64,000 bases of DNA from Aeromonas schubertii (GCF_000820105.1 NZ_CDDB01000049.1:113888-177887), one strand, 5' to 3'. Numbered from the stretch's first letter, positions 38,767-47,599 are shown. Translations and numbers: made by a program. The notes: generated by a model not told the origin, from the sequence alone.

Positions 38767-40884
38767 TCAATTTTTCTGCCGGCTCACGCGCAGCACATCG
38801 GGCATGACCCGAATCTTGCGCATGATGTTGGCGAGATGGATGCGGCCCTTGGTGGTGATGAGCAGGCTGACCAGATAGACCCGGCCATCCTTCTCCTCGG
38901 TACTGATGCCGTGAATGTTGGCACCGGTGGCCGCGATGACGTTGGCCAGTTCGGCCAGGGCACCCTGATGGTTGACGATCTCGATGTTGACGCCGGTCTT
39001 GAACTCCTGTTCCTGCTCCTTGTCCACTTCCCACTGGACCGGCAGGTACTTGTCCGGCTCCCGACTGTAGCCCTTGATGTTGCGGCAGGTCTCCTGGTGG
39101 ATCACCAGTCCCTTGCCGGGGCTGACGTGGGCGATGATGGCATCCCCCGGGATCGGCCGGCAGCAGTTGGCGAAGGTGACCAGCAGGCCGTCGGCCCCCT
39201 TGATCGGCATCTTCTTGTTGCTGCTCTTGGGCAGTTCCTCGGGGGGCAGGGTGTCACCCAGCATGCGGCGTGCCACCATGACACTCATGGCATTGCCGAG
39301 GCCGATGTCGGCCAGCAGCCCCTGCAGGGAGTCGTGCTTGGTATCGGTGAGTACCTGTTTGACTCTGTCTTCGGGGATGTCCTCGATGTTCTTGGCGCCG
39401 AGGGCATGGTTGAGCAGGCGACGGCCCAGCACGACTGACTCCTCGGTGCGCAGGTTCTTGAGGAACTGACGGATCTTGGAGCGTGCCTTGGTGGTCACCA
39501 CGAAGTTGAGCCAGGCCGCGTTGGGGCGGGCGCCGGGGGCCGTGATGATCTCGACAGTCTGACCGGAATGGAGCTGGCTGCTGAGGGGGTAAGGGTGCCT
39601 GTCGACCCGGGCTCCCACGCAGGAGTGACCGATGTCGGTGTGCACCGTGTAGGCGAAGTCCACCGGTGTGGCACCGGCAGGGAGTTCCATGATGCGCCCC
39701 TCGGGGGTGAAGACATAGATCTCGTCCGGGAACAGATCGGTCTTGACCCCTTCGATGAATTCAAAGGAGCTACCGGCACTCTGCTGCAACTCGAGCAGGC
39801 TCTGCATCCAGCGCTGGGCGCGGATCTGGGCCGTGGTGCCCGAACTGTCACCGTCCTGCTTGTAGGCCCAGTGAGCGGCAACCCCCTTGTCGGCCATCTG
39901 GTCCATGAATTCGGTGCGGATCTGCACCTCGACCGGCACCCCGTGCGGCCCCACCAGGGAGGTGTGCAGGGACTGATAGCCGTTGGTCTTGGGGATGGCG
40001 ATGTAGTCCTTGAAGCGCCCGGGACGCGGCTTGTAGAGGCTGTGCATCTGGCCCAGCACCCGATAGCAGGTGTCGATGTCCTTCACCTTGACCCGGAAGG
40101 CGTAGATGTCCATCACCTCGTGGAACTGCAGCTCTTTCTTCTCCATCTTGTTGTAGATGGAGAAGAGGTTCTTCTCGCGGCCGCTCACCTGGGCCTCGAT
40201 ACCCGCCTCGCCGAGGCGCCCCTCGATCTCGCTCTGGATCGACTCGATGATCTCGCGGCGGTTGCCGCGGGCGCGGCGCACCGATTCGCGCAGCACCCGG
40301 GAGCGCATCGGGTAGAGCGCCTCGAAGCCGAGCTCTTCCAGCTCGTTCTTCATGGTGTGGATGCCGAGGCGGTTGGCGATGGGGGCGAAGATCTCGAGGG
40401 TCTCGCGGGCGATGCGGCGGCGTTTGTCCGGTCGCAGGGAGCCCAGGGTGCGCATGTTGTGGGTGCGGTCGGCCAGCTTGATGAGGATGACCCGGATATC
40501 CTGGGTCATGGCCATCATCATCTTGCGAAAGTTTTCCGCCTGGGCCTCTTTGCGATCGCGAAACTTGAGCTTGTCGAGCTTGGAGACGCCGGAAACCAGC
40601 TCGGCAACGGCATCGCCAAACTGTTCGGCCAGATCCTCTTTGGTGACCGGGGTATCCTCGATGACGTCGTGCAGTACGGCGGCCATCAGGGTTTCGTGGT
40701 CGAGGCGCATGTCACCCAGGATGCGGGCAACCGCCACCGGGTGGGTGATATAGGGTTCACCGCTGGAGCGCATCTGTCCCTGATGGGCATCACGGGCCAT
40801 CACATAGGCTTGCCTCAGCTTCTCCACCTGCTCGGACGGCAGATAGGAATTGGCTACTTCTTTAAGACTTTCAAATAGATACAA
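38767..40884 (-). CDS. spoT: Bifunctional (p)ppGpp synthetase/hydrolase
   Basis: This enzyme sets the alarmone level during starvation for carbon, iron, phosphate or fatty acids. It has 705 residues (E. coli 702). The hydrolase HD pair is His72-Asp73 in LHDVIEDT; the synthetase region (about 200-370) includes ADKGVAAHWAYKQ; TGS domain from about 390 (DEIYVFTPEGRIMELP); C-terminal zinc-finger-like region and ACT domain (GVNIEIVNHQGALAEL). Both activities look intact. It lies between rpoZ and trmH, as in E. coli. Confidence 0.97.
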   Translation of the reverse strand: MYLFESLKEVANSYLPSEQVEKLRQAYVMARDAHQGQMRSSGEPYITHPVAVARILGDMRLDHETLMAAVLHDVIEDTPVTKEDLAEQFGDAVAELVSGVSKLDKLKFRDRKEAQAENFRKMMMAMTQDIRVILIKLADRTHNMRTLGSLRPDKRRRIARETLEIFAPIANRLGIHTMKNELEELGFEALYPMRSRVLRESVRRARGNRREIIESIQSEIEGRLGEAGIEAQVSGREKNLFSIYNKMEKKELQFHEVMDIYAFRVKVKDIDTCYRVLGQMHSLYKPRPGRFKDYIAIPKTNGYQSLHTSLVGPHGVPVEVQIRTEFMDQMADKGVAAHWAYKQDGDSSGTTAQIRAQRWMQSLLELQQSAGSSFEFIEGVKTDLFPDEIYVFTPEGRIMELPAGATPVDFAYTVHTDIGHSCVGARVDRHPYPLSSQLHSGQTVEIITAPGARPNAAWLNFVVTTKARSKIRQFLKNLRTEESVVLGRRLLNHALGAKNIEDIPEDRVKQVLTDTKHDSLQGLLADIGLGNAMSVMVARRMLGDTLPPEELPKSSNKKMPIKGADGLLVTFANCCRPIPGDAIIAHVSPGKGLVIHQETCRNIKGYSREPDKYLPVQWEVDKEQEQEFKTGVNIEIVNHQGALAELANVIAATGANIHGISTEEKDGRVYLVSLLITTKGRIHLANIMRKIRVMPDVLRVSRQKN

Positions 40885-40969
40885 GGCAGCCCCACAAGCA
40901 GTTAGCGGTTATCCATGGCAGGGTGGTTGGGCTTGAGTGTGCGAGGTTTTTGATCGCTTGTAAATGGGG

Positions 40970-40995
40970 CAAGGGCCCGTAGATGGGCCCTTGCG
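40970..40995 (-). other. Hairpin between rpoZ and spoT
   Basis: GCAAGGGCCC / GGGCCCTTGC, a perfect 10-bp stem with 6-nt loop, 12 bp past the rpoZ stop. No U tract; possible mRNA processing or weak stop. Confidence 0.55.
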
Positions 40996-41007
40996 AGGAG
41001 GGATGGC

Positions 41008-41283
41008 TTAGCCGCGACCCTCGGCGATAGCAGCAACGGCGGCCAGTTCGGCGGCTTCCTGCTCCTGCTGCTCGTAGCGATCCTGGGCGTCCATGATCTG
41101 GTTGTTGACCAGACCCTGTTCGATCTCGCGCAGGGCGATCACGGTCGGCTTGTCGTTCTCTTCGTCTACCAGGGGCTCTTTGCCTTGAACCGCGATCTGG
41201 CGGGCGCGGCGCGCGGCGACCAGCACCAGGTCAAAACGGTTACCCACCTGTTTTACAGCATCTTCTACAGTAACGCGTGCCAT
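41008..41283 (-). CDS. rpoZ: RNA polymerase omega subunit
   Basis: This small subunit chaperones the beta' subunit and forms part of a ppGpp site on RNA polymerase. It has 91 residues, the same as E. coli. The conserved [30 protein letters not shown] and [12 protein letters not shown] are present. It lies between gmk and spoT, the classic arrangement joining ppGpp synthesis, its target and GMP supply. Confidence 0.96.
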   Translation of the reverse strand: MARVTVEDAVKQVGNRFDLVLVAARRARQIAVQGKEPLVDEENDKPTVIALREIEQGLVNNQIMDAQDRYEQQEQEAAELAAVAAIAEGRG

Positions 41284-41332
41284 GCAGGACTCCAGTGTTT
41301 AAAAATGACGCAAAATATTACTTGGTTTTAGC

Positions 41333-41959
41333 TTATTCCGCCAGTAGCTGTTGCAGCAACCCCTGCTGTGCCAACTGCTGGTTTGCCAGGGTCAGGCGCT
41401 GGCTCTCGAGAATGGCGCGCAGTTGAAACAGTGCCTGCTCGAAATCCTCGTTGATGATGACGTAGTCATACTCGTCATAGTGCACCATTTCGGCCGTGGC
41501 CTTGGCCATGCGGCCGGCAATCACCTCGGCGCTGTCCTGACCGCGGCCGATGAGGCGACGCTCCAGCTCGGTCCGGCTCGGCGGCAGAATAAAGATCGAC
41601 TTGGTGGGCATCTGCTCGCGGATCTGGCGGGCGCCCTGCCAGTCGATATCGAGGAAGACATCGATGCCCTGGGCCAGATTGGCCTCGATGGCGGCACGGG
41701 AGGTGCCGTAGTAGTTGCCGAAGACCTCGGCCCACTCCAGAAAATCACCCCGCTCGATGAGCCCCTTGAACTGTTCCACCGGCACAAAGTGATAGTGTTG
41801 CCCGTCGACCTCGCCCGGACGCGGTGCCCGGGTGGTGTGGGAGACCGACAGCATCATCTTGCCTGCCTCGTTATGCTGGGTCAGCAGGGCGTTGATCAGG
41901 CTGGACTTACCCGCCCCGCTCGGGGAGGAGATGATGTAGAGGGTGCCTTGCTGCGCCAT
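41333..41959 (-). CDS. gmk: Guanylate kinase
   Basis: The enzyme converts GMP to GDP with ATP, essential for GTP and ppGpp pools. It has 208 residues (E. coli 207). The P-loop is [10 protein letters not shown] near residue 11; GMP-binding residues lie in [19 protein letters not shown]; the lid region follows. It heads the gmk-rpoZ-spoT-trmH-catB-pldB-yigL chain. A TAGAAT -10-like hexamer (42069-42074, minus) with GC-rich discriminator may be its promoter. Confidence 0.96.
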   Translation of the reverse strand: MAQQGTLYIISSPSGAGKSSLINALLTQHNEAGKMMLSVSHTTRAPRPGEVDGQHYHFVPVEQFKGLIERGDFLEWAEVFGNYYGTSRAAIEANLAQGIDVFLDIDWQGARQIREQMPTKSIFILPPSRTELERRLIGRGQDSAEVIAGRMAKATAEMVHYDEYDYVIINEDFEQALFQLRAILESQRLTLANQQLAQQGLLQQLLAE

Positions 41960-42068
41960 GGCTCACCTTGCTCCTGAAACAGATACTCTGGTTGTAGCAA
42001 ACCCGGCGGTCATCTGCCCGAAAGGGGGACTGCCACACGGATCGGCCGGGGGATATAAAGGGGGCGCA

Positions 42069-42074
42069 ATTCTA
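42069..42074 (-). promoter_or_regulatory. Possible gmk -10 element
   Basis: The minus strand reads TAGAAT followed by TGCGCCCCC, about 110 bp before gmk. The -35 region falls in the U tract of the preceding terminator and is poor. Confidence 0.3.
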
Positions 42075-42090
42075 GCAGAGTGGTGCGGAT

Positions 42091-42117
42091 AAAAAAATGG
42101 CTGGAGTGACTCCAGCC
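42091..42117 (-). terminator. Terminator of the GT9 heptosyltransferase gene
   Basis: On the minus strand GGCTGGAG-TCA-CTCCAGCC (8-bp stem) then an A and seven U. It lies about 90 bp past the stop of the gene ending at 42209. Strong intrinsic terminator; the 90 bp between (42118-42208) hold nothing else I recognise. Confidence 0.85.
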
Positions 42118-42208
42118 TCAGAAACAAATTGGCTTGCTGCGGGATCGCTCTCCACGCGGCGGGCATTCTCTCCAATCCCCTCCGGGGGGGCTATCAGGTT
42201 ATTTCTGG

Positions 42209-43291
42209 CTATTCATTCGGTTTAGTCGAAGGATTTTCCTGAGTCTTTAGCCACGCGTCGAACCGTTCGATGACCCGTTCCGGGGTGATCTGTTTCATCG
42301 CGTCGGGATCCTTGAGGCGGGTGCGCCAGTCGAGTTGCTCGAGAGGGCGTCCCGTCTCCCGCTCGATGCACTCACGGTATACGCTCACCACCCACTGCCG
42401 GCTGTGATAGGGGCCGGTGCGCTCGGGGTTATGGTGGGCATAGAGTCCGAGCACCGGGGTGCCGGTGATGGTGGCCATGTGGGCCGGTCCCGTATCCGGG
42501 GAGAGCACCAGGCTGGCCTCGGCGATGAGGGCCAGCAACTGGGGCAGCCGGGTTTGACCGACCAGGTTGCCGGGCGGGATGCGGCAGTGCGTCGCGATCG
42601 CCTGGGCCAGGTCTCGCTCCAGCCGGGCTGGCCCCCCGCACAGGAAGACCTGAAAGCCCCGCTCGGCGGCGTGATCGGCCAGGGCGGCATACCCCTCGGC
42701 AGTCCAGTTCTTGAACGCCTTACTGGCGGCGGCACAGATGAGCAGGGTCGGTTTGCTCCCCAGCGTTTCCCGCGCCCAGGCGCGGTCCTGGGGGGCGATG
42801 GGAAGATCCCAACTGGGTTGGGGGTCGGTAATGCCGAGCTCACGGGCGAAGGCGAGGAAGCCATCGAGCACATGGGGGGAGCTTGGCGAGGGCACCTTGT
42901 GGTTGGTGAAGAGCCACTGGCCGTCGTTGGCCCGCGCCCGGTCGAAGCCCAGTTTCACTTCGGCCCTGATGCCCAGGGTGGCGATGCTGGCGCGCAGGGC
43001 GGCCTGCAGATGGAGCAGGGCATCGAAGCGGCGTCCCTTCAGCTGCTGCCACAGTTTGCGATAACCCTGCCATCCCTCCTTCTTGTCGAAGGGGATCACC
43101 TCCACACCGGGTAGATTGGCGAACAGGCTGGCCTCCAGCTTGCCGACGATCCAGGTGATGCGGGTCTCTGGCCAGGCGTGACGAATGGCTCCAATAAGGG
43201 CCAGCGCATGGCAGCAGTCGCCGATGGCGGAGAGGCGCAATATACACAGGGTGCGGGGGGGAGTCTGAAACAGCGGCATGGCGTGACGCAT
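42209..43291 (-). CDS. GT9-family LPS heptosyltransferase (heptosyltransferase I/OpsX-like)
   Basis: A 360-residue family 9 enzyme. The N-terminal TLCILRLSAIGDCCHALALIGAIRHAWPE at residues 14-42 holds the SAIGD acceptor-site motif of heptosyltransferase I; the donor site is LVLSPDTGPAHMATITGTPVLGLY near residue 262. It is divergent from kdkA. In Haemophilus, a Kdo kinase and the heptosyltransferase OpsX act on the same single phosphorylated Kdo, so a role as heptosyltransferase I is inferred. An ATG four codons on (43279) is an alternative start. Confidence 0.85.
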   Translation of the reverse strand: MRHAMPLFQTPPRTLCILRLSAIGDCCHALALIGAIRHAWPETRITWIVGKLEASLFANLPGVEVIPFDKKEGWQGYRKLWQQLKGRRFDALLHLQAALRASIATLGIRAEVKLGFDRARANDGQWLFTNHKVPSPSSPHVLDGFLAFARELGITDPQPSWDLPIAPQDRAWARETLGSKPTLLICAAASKAFKNWTAEGYAALADHAAERGFQVFLCGGPARLERDLAQAIATHCRIPPGNLVGQTRLPQLLALIAEASLVLSPDTGPAHMATITGTPVLGLYAHHNPERTGPYHSRQWVVSVYRECIERETGRPLEQLDWRTRLKDPDAMKQITPERVIERFDAWLKTQENPSTKPNE

Positions 43292-43374
43292 TTGGGGAAA
43301 AAGGGGTTTGCGGCATTATGCAAACTCCCCCCCGGATTGTAAAATTGCGCCGACTCATCAGCCGGAACCTAGTC

Positions 43375-44082
43375 ATGCGCGTCGTCAATCATCACCGCCA
43401 GATCTGCTGGTATGCGGATCAGGTGTTTTCAGACCCTCACCCTCACCTCTTCGATCCCCGATGGTGGCAGGCCCAGAAGGCGGTGATCGGCTCGTCCCAG
43501 GGACGAGGCGTCACCTGGTTTGTGAAACTCGATGGCAAACACATGGTGCTGCGTCACTACTACCGTGGCGGCATGGTGGGTCGGCTGGTGCGCGATCGCT
43601 TCTGGTTCGAGGGCATCGACGGCAGTCGTGCCATGGCCGAGTTTGCCCTGCTCGAGCGCCTGTGTGAGCTGGGTCTGCCGGTTCCGAGACCCTATGCGGC
43701 CCGTATGAGCCGCAGTGGCCCCTTTTATCGAGCGGATATCATTCTGGAGCGGATTCGCGGTGCCAAAGATCTGGTCGAGCTGCTCAAGAAGGGGGCCATT
43801 CCAAGAGAGACCTGGTTGCAGATAGGGGCCGTCTTGCGTCGTTTTCACGATGCGGGCGTCTATCACGCCGATCTCAACAGCCATAACATCCTTATCGATC
43901 GGGATGGCAAGGTATGGGTGATCGACTTCGACAAGGGGGGGATCCGTTCGCCCGGCGCCTGGCAGCAGGGCAATCTGGAGCGGCTGCTGCGCTCTTTTAA
44001 CAAAGAGGCCGGACTCCATACCAGTTTCCATTGGGTGCCGGGCAACTGGCAGAGTCTGATGGAGGGATATTCGAGGGGTTAA
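43375..44082 (+). CDS. kdkA: 3-deoxy-D-manno-octulosonic acid (Kdo) kinase
   Basis: This membrane-associated kinase phosphorylates the single Kdo of Kdo-lipid IVA at O4, replacing the second Kdo in LPS of Haemophilus, Vibrio and Aeromonas. From ATG 43375 it has 235 residues (Haemophilus 241); an earlier ATG at 43318 would leave only 26 bp to the divergent gene, so I prefer the later one. Motifs: VIGSSQGRGVTWF nucleotide loop, ALRHYYRGG-like LRHYYRGGMVGRL, catalytic loop YHADLNSHNILID and metal-binding VIDFDKG. The following gene starts 38 bp on. Confidence 0.93.
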   Translation: MRVVNHHRQICWYADQVFSDPHPHLFDPRWWQAQKAVIGSSQGRGVTWFVKLDGKHMVLRHYYRGGMVGRLVRDRFWFEGIDGSRAMAEFALLERLCELGLPVPRPYAARMSRSGPFYRADIILERIRGAKDLVELLKKGAIPRETWLQIGAVLRRFHDAGVYHADLNSHNILIDRDGKVWVIDFDKGGIRSPGAWQQGNLERLLRSFNKEAGLHTSFHWVPGNWQSLMEGYSRG

Positions 44083-44120
44083 ATGGTGCCCATTGCTCCC
44101 TTGTTGAGGGGGTGATAAAT

Positions 44121-45026
44121 ATGATGGGACATCGCCTGCTCCCCTTCGTGAGGTCGATTATGAGTCCGCTTCATCTTCCCCTGATGCACGTGGTAAAGCG
44201 TCTTGAATTACACCATGCCTGGCAGGCTCTCGGTCTGCTGCAGGCGGGTCTCTGGCTCTGGGATCCCCAGAGCGGGCTGCGCAGGGATCCCGCTTGTCTG
44301 GCCCTGCTGGGGCTGGAGGGAGAGTCACTGGATGATCTCAGCTGGGTAGACAGGGTTCATCCCGACGACAGTGCCGCGTTGATCGAGACCCTCAACGGTT
44401 GCTTCTCGGGCCGCCTCTCCTCGATGCATCTGGAGTACCGCATCCTGCACCACGATGGACACTATGTGCGTGTCGAGGAGCGAGCCCAGCGTATCGCAGA
44501 GCAGCAACTGCTGGGCGTGATACGCCTGTGCGAACCCTTCCATTCCTGTCTCGATCCCGAGATGGAGATCGATCCCCTGACTGGCCTCGACAGTCGGATC
44601 CGTTTCGAGCAGCGCCTGGCGACCCATCTTGGTGAGTCTCATGAGGAGGCGTTCTGTCTGCTGCGTTTTACCGTTGACCACAAGGCGAAGATTCTGCAGC
44701 TGTTTGGTGAGGCCGATTGCGATGCCATGCTGGCCAAGCTGGCCCGCCTGGTGCGCAACGAGTTGGGGGGAGAGGAGCCCTTCGCCCGCTGGGATGAGGA
44801 CTCTTTCATCCTGCTGCTACCTGGGGTTGAGCGCGAGAGCGCCCTGACCATGGCCGAGGCGCTGCGATTGACGATCGCCGATGCCAGCCTGCTGCCGGGT
44901 CGCCCGGTGACGGTGAGTTGTGGCCTGGTGCAGTATCAGCCGGGTGAGCAGATGGATCATCTGCTGGCGCGCCTGGCCGGTTGCCATGGCCAGGCGCGGC
45001 GCGAATTTAACTCGGTTGTCGGCTAG
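44121..45026 (+). CDS. PAS protein with degenerate GGDEF domain
   Basis: A 301-residue soluble protein. Residues about 25-130 form a PAS_3-like fold (GLWLWDPQSGLRRDP, then VHPDDSAALIETL and LEYRILHHDGHYVRVEERAQ). Residues about 145-295 are a GGDEF-fold domain beginning DPLTGLDSRIRFEQRL, but the active-site loop reads RWDEDSF instead of RxGGDEF, and substrate residues are lost (FTVDHKAKILQLFG). It should not make c-di-GMP; it may bind a nucleotide or act as a partner. The start at ATG 44121 follows GAGGGGG. Convergent with yigM, with a 20-bp overlap. Not assigned to a named family. Confidence 0.8.
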   Translation: MMGHRLLPFVRSIMSPLHLPLMHVVKRLELHHAWQALGLLQAGLWLWDPQSGLRRDPACLALLGLEGESLDDLSWVDRVHPDDSAALIETLNGCFSGRLSSMHLEYRILHHDGHYVRVEERAQRIAEQQLLGVIRLCEPFHSCLDPEMEIDPLTGLDSRIRFEQRLATHLGESHEEAFCLLRFTVDHKAKILQLFGEADCDAMLAKLARLVRNELGGEEPFARWDEDSFILLLPGVERESALTMAEALRLTIADASLLPGRPVTVSCGLVQYQPGEQMDHLLARLAGCHGQARREFNSVVG

Positions 45027-45861
45027 CGGGACGACAGACCAGCAGTGAGAGGGCAATGACCAGGCCTCCCAGGGTGAGGCGCAGCAGGTCGGTGCCCTGA
45101 TTCCAGAGCAGCAGGTTGACGATAAGACCGGCCGGGATCAGCGCATTGTTCATGATCGCCAGCACACCACTGCTGACCCGGGTGGCCCCCTTGTTCCACA
45201 GGAAGTAGCCAAGCCCGGAGGCACCGATCCCGAGCCAGAGCAGAATCCCCCACTGGACCCCGCTGGTGGGGTACTTGGGTTGGCCGAGCAGCAACCAGGC
45301 GGGCAGGGCGATCGCCAGGGCCCCCAGATAGAACCAGCCAAAGACCCTGTGTTGCGGCAGGGGCGTTGGCTCCCGCTCCATCACGACCTTGTAACCCACC
45401 TGCCCCAGCGCGAAGCAGAGGTTGGCCCCCTGCACCACCAGGAACCCCAGCAGATAATTGCTCGTCAGCCCGTTGAACCGGATGATGGCCGCCCCCGCCA
45501 CCGCCAGCAGGGCGCCCCACAGGAAGCGGGGATTGAAACGCCGCTCCATCAGATCGTAGAGGGCGGTCACGTAGAGGGGGGTGAAGATAGTGAAGATCAG
45601 CACTTCGGGTACGGTGAGCAGCAGGAAGGAGTGATAGTAGAAGAGGTACATGAGTCCAAGCTGGGTCGCCCCGAGTATCATCAGCCGCAGGATCAGGCCG
45701 GGTCTCAGTCCGCGTATCTTCAGGAAGGGGAGAAACACCAGGCTGGCCAGTACGATGCGGGTCAGCACCGAGAAGTAGGCATCCACCTGGCCGGCCAGAT
45801 AGACGCCGATCAGGCTAAATGAGAAGGCCCAGAGCAGGGTCACGCCAACGAGATAGTTCAT
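45007..45861 (-). CDS. yigM: EamA/DMT transporter, YigM (biotin transporter) type
   Basis: A 284-residue inner-membrane transporter with ten predicted helices and two EamA repeats. The stretches LLWAFSFSLIGVYLAGQVDAY and LGYFLWNKGATRVSSGVLAIMNN closely follow E. coli YigM, which imports biotin. The match was judged from memory of that protein. Single gene; its 3' end overlaps the PAS-GGDEF gene by 20 bp tail to tail. Confidence 0.82.
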   Translation of the reverse strand: MNYLVGVTLLWAFSFSLIGVYLAGQVDAYFSVLTRIVLASLVFLPFLKIRGLRPGLILRLMILGATQLGLMYLFYYHSFLLLTVPEVLIFTIFTPLYVTALYDLMERRFNPRFLWGALLAVAGAAIIRFNGLTSNYLLGFLVVQGANLCFALGQVGYKVVMEREPTPLPQHRVFGWFYLGALAIALPAWLLLGQPKYPTSGVQWGILLWLGIGASGLGYFLWNKGATRVSSGVLAIMNNALIPAGLIVNLLLWNQGTDLLRLTLGGLVIALSLLVCRPASRQPS

Positions 45862-45898
45862 GAGGATGAGAAGTGTTCAGTTGTAAAGGGTGGGCGGC

Positions 45899-46423
45899 AT
45901 GATGACGGATGAGCGGGGAGAGATCCACTCCCTCTGGTGCTGTTTGGCGCAGATAGCCTCATTTTCCTTCGAGGCGCACCAAGGAGAAGGCTCCCGAACC
46001 GACTGGTCCGGTAGTGGCGAGGGGATCGTGAGCCCCCGGCCCTGGCAGCAGGGGTTGAGGTTTGACGAGAGCGGAGGCTACACCACCCCCCATGGAAAGG
46101 TGCTGACCATGAGCAACAGCTACGGCTGGCAACGGGGGGAGGCGGGTATCACCCTCTGCCACCTGCGTTTCGGCTCGCCGGTCCATCTGTTCGAGTTAAA
46201 GCCTGTCGCCGTCGGGGTATGGGAGAGTGACGAGCCCCACCTGTGTGGCGCCGATCGTTATCAGGCGCGCCTGGTGCGTCGTGAGGATGGTTTCGATCTG
46301 AGCTGGCAGATCCTGGGGCCGCGCAAGAATGAACGGCTGGCCTATCGCTATCGGATGGCAGCGACAAAAAAGCCGGTGCAGGGCACCGGCGAAGGGACAA
46401 TCGGAGGTTCAATCCCAAAATGA
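45899..46423 (+). CDS. DUF6314-like conserved protein
   Basis: A 174-residue cytoplasmic-looking protein resembling DUF6314: TDWSGSGEGIVSPRP, LRFDESGGY, then alternating beta-strand blocks ITLCHLRFGSPVHLFELKP and CGADRYQARLVRREDGFDLSWQILGPRKNERLAYRY. The fold is probably a small beta-barrel. No function is known to me. It is divergent from yigM and convergent with a small membrane-protein gene whose minus-strand terminator lies inside this gene's 3' end (46366-46390). The start is ATG 45899; the GTG at 45890 is possible. Confidence 0.65.
   Translation: MMTDERGEIHSLWCCLAQIASFSFEAHQGEGSRTDWSGSGEGIVSPRPWQQGLRFDESGGYTTPHGKVLTMSNSYGWQRGEAGITLCHLRFGSPVHLFELKPVAVGVWESDEPHLCGADRYQARLVRREDGFDLSWQILGPRKNERLAYRYRMAATKKPVQGTGEGTIGGSIPK
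46366..46390 (-). terminator. Minus-strand terminator inside the DUF6314-like gene
   Basis: On the minus strand GCCGGTGC-CCT-GCACCGGC (perfect 8-bp stem) runs into UUUUUU. It lies about 70 bp past the stop of the 55-residue membrane protein gene and within the coding 3' end of the convergent gene. Confidence 0.8.
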
Positions 46424-46460
46424 GGGGGCATGGCGGCCCCCGCAAGCACACATGGAGTGT

Positions 46461-46628
46461 TCAGGTGCCACTGCCCAGGGCGTAGCTGGCGATGGCCTGA
46501 AGCTTGGCGTCGAAAAACCAGGGCAGCAGGGTCATGGAGAGACCGAGCAGCGCCGCGCTTCTCAGACGGTATTGGTAGGCGGCGATCAGCACCAGTCCGC
46601 CACACAGGGTGATCAGGATGCCTGACAT
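46461..46628 (-). CDS. Small membrane protein, 55 residues
   Basis: A short protein with two hydrophobic segments: ILITLCGGLVLIAAYQ (about residues 3-18) and AALLGLSMTLLPWFFDA (about 26-42). The start ATG 46628 follows AGGAGTCCCT at ideal spacing, and the gene overlaps the end of the upstream DMT exporter gene by 16 bp, both suggesting a real, translationally coupled gene. The strong terminator beyond it supports the same transcript end. No family recognised; it could be a partner of the exporter. Confidence 0.65.
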   Translation of the reverse strand: MSGILITLCGGLVLIAAYQYRLRSAALLGLSMTLLPWFFDAKLQAIASYALGSGT

Positions 46629-47509
46629 AGGGACTCCTGACGGGTCCGACGTTGTTGAGCCCACTGGTTCATGGCCACGGAGCCGAGGATCAGGGCCAGG
46701 GCTACCCCTGTGGTCTGTTGTACCTGTTCACCCAGGAAGAGGGCACCGAGCAGGACGCCAAACAGAGGCACCAGGTAGTTGCTGAAAGAGGCAAAGGTCG
46801 GGCCGGCTTTCTGGATCAGGGCCATGTAGAGGTAGTAGACCAGGCCGGTACAGAAGATCCCCAGGGTGACCACGGCCCCTACCGTCTTCTCGCTCGGCAG
46901 GGAGAGGCTCGCCAGATCGGTGACGAAGGGGGCGGCCAGCAGCAGTTGCACGGCAGAAGAGAGCAGTATGTTGCGTGCCACGACTACAGGGTGATCCTTG
47001 GCGAAGCGCTTGATCATCAACAGGCCGATGGCGAAGCAGCTGGCGCCGAACAGGATGGCCAGGGAGCCGAGCAGGCCGGCATTCATCCCCTGGGAGAGCT
47101 TGGGCCAGAACAGCACGACCACGCCCACGAAGCCGAGCAGCACAGAGATCAGCCCGCCCTTGGTGATTCTTTCACCACTGATTAACATGGGCGCCATCAG
47201 AATGGTCACGAACGGGATACATCCCATCACCACGGCGGCGATGGCACTGTCCACATATTGTTGGCCCCAGGCCACCATGATAAAGGGGATGGTGGCATCG
47301 AGCAGGGCGATCAGCATGTAGGTGCGCCAGGGGGTGTGTTCGCTGCGCAACTTCAGGAACCAGCAGAGCAGGCCCAGGGTAAGGGTGCCGCACAGGGCAC
47401 GTCCTGCCGCGACCAGGATGGGGGGCAGCTCGGTCACGGCCTGGTGCATGAAGATAAACTGGGATCCCCACAACAGGCCGATCGCCAGCAGAAGCAAATA
47501 ACTGCGCAT
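46613..47509 (-). CDS. EamA/DMT-family metabolite exporter
   Basis: A 298-residue, ten-helix inner-membrane protein with two EamA domains: MRSYLLLLAIGLLWGSQFIFMHQAV starts the first, GLLGSLAILFGASCFAIGLLMIKR the second. The family exports amino acids and other small metabolites. It is divergent from a LysR gene (90 bp gap), which likely controls it, and is followed by the 55-residue membrane protein. Substrate unknown. Confidence 0.88.
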   Translation of the reverse strand: MRSYLLLLAIGLLWGSQFIFMHQAVTELPPILVAAGRALCGTLTLGLLCWFLKLRSEHTPWRTYMLIALLDATIPFIMVAWGQQYVDSAIAAVVMGCIPFVTILMAPMLISGERITKGGLISVLLGFVGVVVLFWPKLSQGMNAGLLGSLAILFGASCFAIGLLMIKRFAKDHPVVVARNILLSSAVQLLLAAPFVTDLASLSLPSEKTVGAVVTLGIFCTGLVYYLYMALIQKAGPTFASFSNYLVPLFGVLLGALFLGEQVQQTTGVALALILGSVAMNQWAQQRRTRQESLCQAS

Positions 47510-47564
47510 GATTGGTCTCCAATAAAAAACGGGGGCATTCTAAGTAATTTGGTAGTATGTAAAT

Positions 47565-47581
47565 AATGAATTGTCGTCATT
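47565..47581. promoter_or_regulatory. LysR-type site in the divergent gap
   Basis: AATGA-N7-TCATT is an interrupted dyad with the T-N11-A shape of LysR-type sites, placed between the exporter and LysR genes, 19 bp before the LysR start. A candidate autoregulatory site. Confidence 0.35.
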
Positions 47582-47599
47582 GATGTATGGCTAATATCG

